Of a stretch of 64,000 bases of DNA, positions 9,611 through 21,600 are shown piece by piece. Position 1 is the stretch's first letter; every line of letters begins with the position of its first letter. Position numbers and translations under genes: made by a program. The notes under the pieces are model-generated. The model ran no database searches and was not told where the DNA came from. It was given only the letters and a program-made list of their open reading frames with translations. The DNA comes from Maylandia zebra. Lineage: Eukaryota; Chordata; Actinopteri; Cichliformes; Cichlidae. The stretch lies in the NCBI RefSeq assembly GCF_041146795.1, contig NC_135187.1:2047501-2111500 (forward strand), in the 5' to 3' direction.

Positions 9611-12600
9611 GTAAGCAGGAAATAAATAAACTATTGTACTATTGCAAGGTCTTGACCTCACAAAACAAAGTGCCTTGAGCCAACTGTTGTTGCGATTCTG
9701 CGCTATATAAATAAAACTGAATATGAGGGAATTTAAGTTGGTTTAATATGTTTAAAAACTGTTCAGTCGTCAAAAAATTACAGAAAAGGAGGGAAGTTCC
9801 ACAAGACTCTTATCTGACAGATCCGAGGCAAAGGTAGAAATATTAAAAACAAGGAAGTCTTCTTAGACTGTGTGGTGCAAGTGAAACCACAGGAAACAAC
9901 TCGAGAGTGGTCTTCATGTCTACAGAGCTAATTGTATTTTTAAGCTTATTTTCGACCATACTGACAGATATACTGGCCTTTTTCTGGCCCACATGCTCTA
10001 AGAATCACCTAGAAATATTTCTCCTTCTCAAACACTGTTTCTCTGTTTTCTATATGTTAAACATTCTCCTGTAAATATGAGACTAACATGATGAACTTGT
10101 TCAGCTCATTCTCAAGATGAGTGCAGTCTGATTACGACGTATTAATTAAAATAATACAATAATTAAATCTCAATTTTGTCTCTGTAGAATTAAACATCCA
10201 GATGAAGCTTTTAGCTGTGAAAAGAAGATGGTTCAGAGCTTTTGAAGTGAATCTTGGGCTGCTGTATCTTTTGATTCTGTCTGGAATCACCACACGATGT
10301 GAGTAATTTTATTAAAATATAGCCTGGTGGATGTAATATTTTACAGATTAGATGTTGATGTAGACTTGCTTTTGTTTGGCTCCTATTCTTATTCATATTT
10401 TAGTTAGAAACAGTCACCTGTTCCCCCTCTACACGGGAAATGGGTGATATTTGACACTACTGGTCATATTTGACCAGTAGTGTCAAATATGACCAGTAGT
10501 GTTTTATTGTTTATTTATTATTGTTTTCTTTTCTTTTTATTGTTTTTAAATAGAAAGGTCTGCAAGAAGAAGAATGAAAAGGAAAGTTTTCAGCCTTCAT
10601 TAGTAAAGTAATCAATGCTGATCCCAAATGTAACTTTATTTAAGGCATATGTGATGAAAGCTATGACACAGTTTCTCTATAAGGCAAAACAGTGTTGCCC
10701 TTTAAAAAGCATTTCCTGGTTTGTATGCACCGTGAGACTGAGGTGTGAATGTGTTTTTCCTCTCTCTCTTTAAGAGCTCCTCTTTGGTTGAACAATGAAA
10801 AATAATTTATTCTTGCCTTGCAAATTGTTTGATAGTCTAATGGGCTTTACAAATATAAAGAAAAGGGAATTCTCCGTCTAGCGTTCAGCACACTGGAGGT
10901 TATCACTCATATTAATCACATTCATTTATAGGCCTGTGTTTCTTTGCATGCTGTCACTTCCTCAAAGCCATTTCCTGTCTGAAACAGATAAGAAACAGAA
11001 AGCCAGCACAGATCCAAAAACTGCAGTTCCTTTAATGACCACTAAAGGCTGATTCTGAAAGTGAGTCAGTCCCCACAGACTACCATGTTATGATGAGCAC
11101 CTTTCCAGCATTAAAAGCATGTTTCCATTCAGGACAAAATGAGTTTTGGTCTCTGAGATTAGTTTCCCTCTTAGTATTTAGTATTTATTTATTTATTGTC
11201 ATTGTCAAGAACAATGAAATTGCGTTTGGGGCTTCCATACAACCCCAAAAAAAGAAGAAAATAATAAATACCCCTTAAAACCCAAGTGTACATATTTAAC
11301 CCAGTGTGACTCCAATGCAATAAGACAATCCTTAGCAATAATGTTCGTAGAAATTCAGACAGAGACCTGAGAAACATGACAAAATACAACAATGCAACCC
11401 ATTCAATATTATTGTACTGTGAGATATGATATCAGATATGATAGTTATCTATTTAAGAAAGAGGGGGGGGGGGGGGGGCAGGAGGGGGAAGAGAATAAAG
11501 ATATGATGCACCAATGCAGACCAGTTCATTGCTATTAAGAAGTTGGATATGGTTATTGTCCGTGAGAGGGGGGCAGAGAGTTCAGGAGCCTCACAGCCTG
11601 TGGATACAGGCTGTTGGCCAGTCTGGATGTTCTGGCCTGTATAGACCTGTACCTTCTCCCTGAGGGCAGCAGATGGAAAAGGTGGCGCGCAGGGTGATGT
11701 TGGTCCCGCAGGATACTGTGCACCCTCCTCAGACAGCGAGTGGGGAAGATATTACTGATCTCTGGCAGACTTGTTCCAATAATTCTGCCAGCTTCTTTCA
11801 CCACCCGCTGGAGTGCTTGCTGATCGGCCTTGGTGCAGCTGGGGAACCACACTAGAAATCCATACGTCAGAACGCTGCTGATGGCACAGTTGTAGAAGTT
11901 CAACATCAGAGATCTGGGAATGTGTGCGCTCCGCAGTCTCCTCAGGTAGTAGAGGCGCTGTTGGGCCTTCCGTACAACTGAGGTGATATGGTTGCCCCAG
12001 GACAGGTCCTCGGTCACAGTTACCCCCAAGAATTTAAAACTGCTCACCCTCTCCACCGCCTCACTGCCAATGAAGAGAGGCAGATGGTTGTTATGGCCCC
12101 TCTTCCGGAAATCTACAATGATCTCCTTGGTCTTTTTGGTGTTTAAGACCAAGTTATTGTCGTGGCACCATGACTCTAGTTGTTGCACCTCTGTCCTATA
12201 GTTTGTCTCATCATTGTTGGATATAAGTCCGAGCACTGTAGTGTCATCTGCAAACTTAACAATGAGATTGGACGCGCAGGAGGAAATACAGTCATGGGTG
12301 AAGAGAGTGTATAGCAGAGGGCTCAGAACACACCCCTGAGGGGCACCGGTGTTGACCACAAGGGTGGAAGAGGTGTTCTTACCCACTCTGACACTCTGTC
12401 TACGGTTAGTGAGGAAGTCCACAATCCAGTTGCACAGAGAGGAGTTAAGTCCCAGTTGGTGGAGTTTGGGACGGAGTTTGTATGGCCGGATGGTATTAAA
12501 AGCCGAGCTGTAGTCTACAAAGAGGAGCCGTGCATAGGTGTTCCTGTGTTCCAAGTGCTTCAGTAATGTGTGCAGCACTGTGGCGATCGCATCCTCGGTT

Positions 12601-15600
12601 GACCGGTTCTCCCTGTATGCAAACTGGTGCGAGTCCAGGGATGGTGGAAAAGCAGCTCTGATGTGTTTAATGACCAGTCTCTCCAGGCATTTGGCGGGAA
12701 TGGGGGTGAGTGCCACAGGTCTGAAATCGTTCAGACATGTGACATTTGACTGTTTTGGGATGGGAACGATGGTTGCTGCTTTGAAACAGGATGGTACCAG
12801 TGAACAGGACAGCGAGGTGTTATATATAGAGGTGAAGACGTCCGCCAGGTCCGCAGCACAGTCTTTTAGCACCCGGCCCAGCACTCCATCCGGCCCGGCC
12901 GCCTTCCTGGTGTTAATGCTCCGGAACACACGCCTCAGCTCATGAGTGCTCAGGACCGGAGCAGGGTCGGTTGAGGGGAGAGGGGACAGGACAGGGTCGG
13001 TGTTCTCCCTGTCAAAACGGGCATAAAAGAGATTTAGATCCTCAGCCAGAGTAGAACTGTCGGCTGAGGGTGATGGTGTTCTTCTTTTGTAGTCCGTGAT
13101 AGCCCTGATGCCCTCCCAGACCTGCCTTGGGTTTGTGTTGTTCTCAAACCTGGCCTCGATACGCCTCCTGTGCTGCTGCTTGGCAGTCTTGATGCCTCTT
13201 CTCAGGTTGGCCCTGGCAGCACTGTATGCCTCCTGGTCCCCGGATTTGAAAGCGTTGTTCCTTGTTCGAATAAGTTGTTGAACTCCGTGTGTCATCCAGG
13301 GTGGATTATTAGGGAACACACGGAATCGTTTCCAAGTTGTTACATTGTCCACACAGAAACAGATGTAGTCCAAGACAGTGGAGGTGTAACTGTCCAATGC
13401 GACACGATTGTCAGTGTCCTGCACCTTGAATACATCCCAGTCTGTGCAGTGGAAACAGTCCTGAAGCATCGGAATAGCGTCCTGCGGCCATGTTCTCACG
13501 GTTTTGGTTGTAATCCCAGTGCTCTTGATCTTTTGTGTGTATATTGGGTGTAGCAGAAGGGAGAGATGGTCTGACAGACCCAGGTGGGGATAAGCCTGGG
13601 CTCTGTACGCATTCGCCATGTTGGTGTACACCTGGTCCAACGTTCTATCTCCTCTGGTAGCACACTTCACATTACGGTGGAAATTGTGAAGTACAGATTT
13701 CAGGTCCGCGTGGTTAAAATCCCCAGCCGCAATAAAGACACTGTCCGGGTGTGCTACCAGGCTGTTATTGATGCTGCTGCTCAATTGTGCTAACGCTAGC
13801 TTAGCATTAGCATCTGGTGGAATGTAAACAGCGCAGATGTAAACGGCAGAAAATTCCCGAGGGAGATAGAATGGACGGCACTTTAACACCAACAGTTCTA
13901 CCTCTGTACTGCACAGTCTTTCCGTTACCGTGACGTTCGTGCACCAAAGGTTGTTAATATAGATGCACAGCCCCCCGCCAGTCTTCTTACCCGAGTCCGC
14001 AGACCTGTCGGATCGATAGGCGGTGCGGCCTGCTAGATCGATAGCCGCATCGGGAATGGCGCTGTCCAGCCAGGTTTCAGTGAAAATCATGCACGAACAG
14101 TTATTAAAAGTCCGTCGAGTGGCGATCTGCAGTCGTATTTCATCCAGTTTGTAACGGATTGAACGGGCGTTGGAGAGGAATATGATCGGGAGTGGTGGTT
14201 TAAACGGACTAGTCTTTAGCCGTGCCCACAGGCCTCCCCGCTTGCCTCTCTTCTGCCTCCGCTCGCAACGTCTCCTCCTGCGGCTTGCTGTTGCGGGTAG
14301 CCCCGGGGGTTGCTTAACGATCTCCGGGGGGATGAGATACTCGGATGTTAGTTGAAGATCTCCACGGCTTAGTTGTAGTAGATCATCTCTGTTGTATTGA
14401 AGTAACCCCAGACTGTGTGAAATAATACACAGTACCACCAAAAGTGCAAAAGTGTAGGAGCTCCGGGCCGCTGCGTCTGTGCGCGCCGCCATCTTGGTTT
14501 GACTGATAAATGGCTTTTAGTGGATTCTATTTAAATGCATTTTAAATAGAATTCTCTGATCAGTAATATGAGCTGCTGTGTGGTACAGCCTGACCAACAA
14601 GTTTGTTTTGCTGACTGAGCTTCTAGTATTTCATGAGTCTCTTACTTAGCATTGAATGCACTGATTGATTGAGCGGTTAAGAGATGGCCCAGTGTGTGTG
14701 ACGAGTTATCTACTGCTCTCTCTGTTGTTAGTCCTGTGCATCTTTCATCATGTCAGCTTATTAGTAATCTATGATTGCCAAGCTCTCTCCTCCCTTCATC
14801 CGTCTACCGCAAAATTTCTGCACTGCCATCAAGAAAGACTTGATTTCTTACCCCTGCTCTTGGCTGGAGTACCAGCTTACCTTTGCCAAGAACCACAACC
14901 ATCTCGCTGGAGAAGGCGCCACTGATGTCGTGGCGAGCGGCTGGTGAGGGTCCTAGACTTTTTACATCTTGGTGTTCCCTGGACCCTGTTGGACCCGGTC
15001 CCCTTCACCTGGTGTCAACCTTGGGTATCTGCGGCATCATGCACAGATTTCACCTACTTCTCCCACTGCTGCTTCTACAGACGTGGTGCCCATTAGAATA
15101 GGTCTGGTGAATTTAAGGTCCATCGTGAATAAAACTTTTATCCTTAAGGAATGTTTCATGTCCCAGAGTTTGGACCTTCTCAGCGTTACTTAAACACAGA
15201 CCTCTCCGGGTGAGTCCAGTGTTTTTTCAGAATTATTACCCCACTGTCACTCATACTTTAATACTCTGAGGTCCTTGGGTCATGGAGGAGTTTTGCCGAC
15301 TGTTTTCTGCAGCTTTGAACCGAGCCTTTTACGAGTTGAGCCTCTTCCGTCCGCTGCTGTGCAAAGCGATCTATTGGTCACCAAAGTATACAACAAAGAT
15401 TTTTTGTGGGAATTTTCAGACTTCTTGGATGAAATTATGTCAAAATATGAGCAAGTTTTAATTGTTAGGCGGAGTTAAAATTCACATGTGCTACTCTGGA
15501 AAGCCTCTGGTAAAAGACTTCTTAGACTTATTGGACTCCTTTGGCCTCACTCAGTTGGTGAACGGCCCGACCCATGAATGTACCCACACACTGGATCTTG

Positions 15601-18600
15601 CTTTATCTTAAGGTTTACCCATTTCTAATTTATTCAAACTCTTTGCTCTTGCTCGGTGCTGACATGTTTTTACTCTTCAACGGCTGTTCATGTCTCCACT
15701 GTTTTTAATAATTTAGACTTGCAGCCCTCTGTGTCTTCCAGCACTGAGGAGCTTTCCCTGTAATTTAATTCCTTGTGCCGTACGCCATAATACTGTTGTA
15801 AATTCTGTGGCTCCAATTAAAACCAGGCGATCAAAGCCCAGATCAGACCCTTGGTTAAGTGATCATACCCGTGCCATCAGATGGGAGTGCAGGAGAAATG
15901 AAAGTTGAAGATGGACAAACTGCAAGTCTCTTCTGAGACTGAGAGCTGGTGTTGTTTTCAAAGAGCTGTGGAAACTGCAAGAGCAAAACATTTTTCCGAC
16001 ATCATTGCTGCTAACGCTCACAACCCCCTTGTCCTTTATAATACATTAACACTGCTTTTAATGCCCACGTCCCTCTGAAAGCTTACAGAGAACTCTGATA
16101 ATTTTGTTAACACGGAGCTTGTATTTCTCTTGCCTCCCATCATCGGTCCATCTTGCTCCCCTGCCTGGCTGTCTTTGATCACTTAGAGCTTATTTCCCTT
16201 TCCTCTCTTGAGAAACTGGTTACCAGTATGAAACCAACTGTGATGTCGTTCCTCCACATCTTCTTAAGGTTGTTACTACTGTTGGTCTTTTTATCCTTAA
16301 TGTCATTAATGGTAATTTGACCTCCAGCCATTTTAAACATGCTGTGGTGCAACCCGTGTTGAAGAAACCTGACATTGACCCTTCTGCTTTGTCTAACTTT
16401 GGCTTTTTTCCCCCAAAGTCTTGGGAAAGATTGTTTACACTCAACTGAAGGCCTTCCTGAATGAATGTAAAATTTTGGAAGAGTTCCACTTTGGATTTAA
16501 AACAAACCACAGCACTGAATCTGCTCTTTTAAGGGTTTTTAATAACATATTTTTAGCAATGTTTTCTGGGAACAGAGTTTTCCTTGTCTTTTAAATTTAC
16601 AGCTGATGACCATAACATTCTCATCTCCAGACTGGAGCAGTGGGTTCAGTTCTGCAATGGTTTAGGTCTGACCTCTATGACAGGAGTTTCTGTGTCATGA
16701 TGGACGATCTTACCTCTGGTTCCGCTGCCCTTCCCTGGGGGTTCCTCAGGGTTCCATTCATTGTCCTCTACTGTTCTCTCTGTATTTGCTGCCACTTGGT
16801 GCTAGTTTTAGAAAGCATTGTGTTTCATTTATATGCTAATGCCTGTCAAGTCTATTTCCCTTTCAAACACAGTGGTTCTCTTCAGCCTCTCCTTGATTAT
16901 CTCAATAACATCAGGGGGTGGATTGCACTGAATTTTCTTAATTTTAATGAAAAAAAGGCAGAGGTCATGCTTTTTAAATCCAGTGCCTCCAGCTGTGTAT
17001 CCCTGCCTTTGACCTTTCCTCTTTGGCCCCACAGGAAAAATCCAGAATCACCAATTTAGTTGTGAAAATGGAAAGCAGCCTAAAACCTGACTGGCATGTC
17101 AATGCTGTGGTTAAGTCCTCCATCTTTCAGTTCAGACGGCTGTAAAGATTAAGCCATCCTGTCTAGATGCCACCTAGAGACAATGCTGCATGATTTTAAC
17201 AAGAACAAGAGCACATAACCATGGTTTTAGTGTACCTTCACTGGTTCACCGTTCAGTTTTAAATCCATTTTAACATTCCTTTATTTCTTTTTAAGCCTCT
17301 TAATGGTTTTAATAGTCTGTATGTTTGCATGATTGTGGAGGTGGAGTGAATGTTCTTGTTGTTCCTTCAAACTCTTCACTCAACACGGTGATTCTGTGAT
17401 TATCTCAACAAAGCAGACAGGCAGCAGCATCTGCTGCAGACTGATGCAGGTGCAGCCACACTATGTTAGACAGTGATGTCTACACAGCAAATCCAGCATG
17501 TCCAAATTAACACTGTCGGATTTGATTTCAACACTGTTAAAGTGTCTATATGGGTCCACACCAGAGAGTGTTAATTTAACTCTTTTTGGAGAGTTGGTAC
17601 GTTAACTCTGATTTAGTGTTAAACACCAAATCTGTCTGGAGTTGATAATTTAACACTTGGTGTTAAGAGTTTATATATTAACTCTCAGAGTATTTTAGTT
17701 TAACTACGTAAGAGTTATCTTCTAATTCATTCTAAAAAGCGGGAATTTTACTGTTCTGAACTTCTAGAAATTTCTTTTGGAAATAAACATTTACTAAAAA
17801 GATGCAATGGTTTTTGAAAAACATTTATTCTGAACTGTGCACCACAATTTCAAAACATTTTCTGAAAGATGTAACAGTATACATGTTCTCACTTTCATTA
17901 GAATTTTGTTTATCAAAAGGTCTGACATGGTAAATGCAAATAACAGCATTCTCATCACTTATTTCTTCAATACAATTTGCATGTCCTTCATTCATCCCTT
18001 TGTGGAACTTCAACGCACTTCTGCTCTCCCCCATATTCCATCTTCACAAGCATATCCTGTGCGGAGATCGAATAAAAATTAGTTGACACTAATTAATGGC
18101 ACAAATAATCCAGTAAACAATTGCAGCACAGTAAAAAGGAATCCTCTTTGAGCCATTACTTGTGTAAAGTATTTTCCCAAAAGACAAAGACACAGGTAAC
18201 AGGTAATACTGAACTAAATGTAAAACCTCAACCTTTTTCATTTTTACCTAAACCGTGTGCACAAAACTCTGGAGGGATCTATGCTAACGTAGAATCCAGT
18301 CAGGACGTCTGCTACTGCTGTTTGCTCGTTTTTTTTGTTTTTTTTTTATGGGCGATCGTTTTCAGGCTTCAAGTAGCACCATTATACCAACATTTCACAT
18401 TCTAGACATTGTTTTAGGTGTATTTGACCAAAAGTTTGACTGAAAATTCACATGCAAGCTTTTTTTCAAGGCTGTGGTATTTGCCCGCAAACAATACCTT
18501 TCAGCTAGCTAAAACAGAATATTATGCTATCAGCGAGCAACATGGCTAATGCCTTTCACACAGCTTTGTCTCAACTCCAAAGAGCCACAGAAGTAAAAGC

Positions 18601-21600
18601 TAATAACAATTGAAACAATCTTTGAAAAAATGACTTACCAAGCATGGCAAACAACTCAAATATGTAGAGCAAAATGTTCTGAAACGGCTTCACTTCAGCT
18701 TCGATTGGAGCCGTGCTGGGGGCGGAGTCTGTGAATTTACTCTGTTGGTGTCATAGCCCCTGTAGGAGTTCAGAGTTAAGAGGTCAAGAGTTAATGTTTC
18801 CATTGTAACACCTCCAGATTTGACCTAGAAACACTCATTTTTAACACTCGATTTTAACTACTATCATTTTACACCTCAGAGTTACATTAAAAGAATGTGA
18901 CTCTGCTTAGAGTAAAATTAACTCTACTTTTGCAAGGAGACTATTAACACCAAAAAATGTAACACTTTTGAATTTGCTGTGTATCATTGTGCCGGCTAGT
19001 TAGTTCACTTGGTGCATTGAGCAGCATGCAGCTCAGCATGTGTTAGTTCCATTCATGTGATGGGAATAATAAAAACTTCATTGATAAAATGCTTTAAACT
19101 TTAAATCAGTTTCCTGTTTTGTTTGTAACCAGATATTTTAGTCACTTTGGAAAAAGAGCATCTCCAGGCTAATTGTTCAAGTAAGAAATATTTCAAAACA
19201 AATATAAATAAATATTCATGAACTAACTTTGCAGTCATTTTTCCTTTTTTATTCCTGTTTTATTTTTATTTTATTATAATTATGTTTGTTCTCAACATGC
19301 AGCAAAAACAATTCAACTACAGCAAGAAATCAAGTTGCTAAAGGAGAAGATCAAAGGTAACAAGCTGTTAAAAACTAAAAATCTTTATTACACAACAAAA
19401 ACTATGAGCAGTAAATAAATACCGCCTTTAAAACGTGTTTGACTTTAAGAGAAGTGTCCCGATCGATGGACGAGATTTGGAAGCAGCTGTTACTTTAAAT
19501 CCACTGAGGCAAAGCACTGGCAAGAGAGCAGGAGAGCCTGTCAGGATAAAGGAGCTGATCTGGTGATGATAAACAGCAAAGAGGAACAGGTGGGTGTGTT
19601 TGTTCATGTCTGTGTGATCTTTGATGGAGCTGACAGTCATCTGTTACTTGTGTCTGTGACCTGCTGTCAGTCTGTGACCTGCTTCCTGTCTCCACTCCGA
19701 TGGATTTCTTTGGTTCTCCTTTTATGTTAGAGACATTCACATTCAAATGCAAAGTTTTTACACAATTTTGAAGCAAAAATTTAAATTACACAGAAATGTT
19801 CCAAAATAAAAGCAATCCTCATAATCCTGGCTAAGTTTCTTATTTAATAAAACCAAATAAAATATAATATTAACAGTTATCCCACTGCAACAGTAACTGA
19901 GCTTCAAATTCAAATTTAATTTGTCACACACACAACCATACACAGTACGGCATGTGGTGAAATGCTTATTGCTGTGCAATGCCCGACCATTAAATGACAA
20001 CAAGAATTGACAGTCAGATTTACAGATTACTACAAAATTTAAAGATTTTAAGTTAGGAATTCACAGTAAAAGAATGTGCAAATAATGATTTACGAAAGAA
20101 ATTATGAATAAAAATAAAAAATAAATTATAAGAAGTGTGCAAATAAATAGAGTGCTGTGGTGATGTATTGTGTGTGAGAGAGTCCAGTCCTACACCTGGT
20201 TCAGGGCCTGAATAGCCTGGGAGAAGAAGCTCTTCTTCATTCTCTCTGTTTTGGCCTTACGGGAGCAGAAGTGCTTCTTAGACCTCAACTCAAAGAGTCC
20301 ATTGTTGGGATGGGAGAGGTCCATCATAATCTTCCTAGCTTTGGACTTCCACCGCTTGGTGTAGATGGACAGCAGGTCAGGGAGCTCTGATTGAATGATG
20401 CGTTCGGCCGAGCGCACCACTCTTTGCAGATCTCGTCTGTCCTGCTTGGTGCTGTTCCCAAACAGGTGCAGATGTTTGCCGTCAGGACGCTCTCGATGGT
20501 GCAGGAGTAAAAGTTCTTGAGCACCTTCAGTGGCAGATGGAAGTCTCTAAGTCTTCTGGGGAAAAAGAGATGCTGGCATTAACACCAGAGTGTTAATGTG
20601 ACAGGACGATGACGGGTCCCAAGTGATCAACTTTTCAACTTGATGAAAAGCTTAGAGGGAATTATTGTGTTGAATGCTGAACTGTAGTCCATGAACAGCA
20701 TCCTAACATAATTCCCTCTGCCAGTGTCCAGGTGACTCAGGGATGTGTGGAGCATGTGAGATATGGCATCATCTGTGGAACAATTAGTCCGGTATGCAAA
20801 CTGAAGTGGGTCGATGGTGGCAGGAAGTGAAGAAGTGATGTGATCTCTCATCAGTCTTTCAAAAGACTTCATCACAAGTGAAGTGAAGTCAGTGCTACTG
20901 GGCGGTAACCATTGTGGCAAGTGGACTGTTGTTTCTTTGGGACAGTGACAATGATGGACTCTTTGAAGCTCGTGGGAACCATTGCTTGGGCCAGGGAGAG
21001 GTTGAAAATGAACATGAACACCAGTGCTAGCAGGTCAACTCAGGCTCTCAGGACCCGACCAGGGACTGCATCTGAACCTGCAGCCTTCCTGGTGTTCACT
21101 CTCCTGATAGCTTTCCTCACGGCATGCTCTGTGATGATGAAAGCCTTATCTTCACTGGCGCACTCTGTGCGCACGCAATTTGTTGTTTTAATTGCTGCAG
21201 CGTCGAAGCGTGCATAAAATGTGTTCAGCTCAACAGCCAGTGAAACATCGGCATTCATCATAGCATAGCATCTTTATTTATAGCAGCGCTTTACATCCAA
21301 CAATGTTGGCCAAAGTGCTACAAATAGAAAACAAAGAGAAAACAGTTTAAATTACATATAGAATATCTTAAAAAAGCAATATAATTAATAAGAAACATAT
21401 TAAGAGACATCAACAAGTCATCATTGAAGAAGCTGGTTGTTTATAGTCCATTATTGTCTGCAGTCTCTGGTGTAGCTGTGACTCTAGTTTCCTGTAGCTC
21501 TGCTTTGCCTTTCTGATCGCGCTGCTCATGTTTTAAGACACAGCTTGTATTGCATATTACCGGAGACGAGCCTGTCTTTGTAGGCAGCGGTGCGTGATCG

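Noticed and set aside
12538..12945. Open frame of 135 codons on the + strand, with several similar ones at 11673-14355
   Set aside because: All are antisense shadows of the intact LINE polyprotein on the minus strand and have no domain sense of their own.
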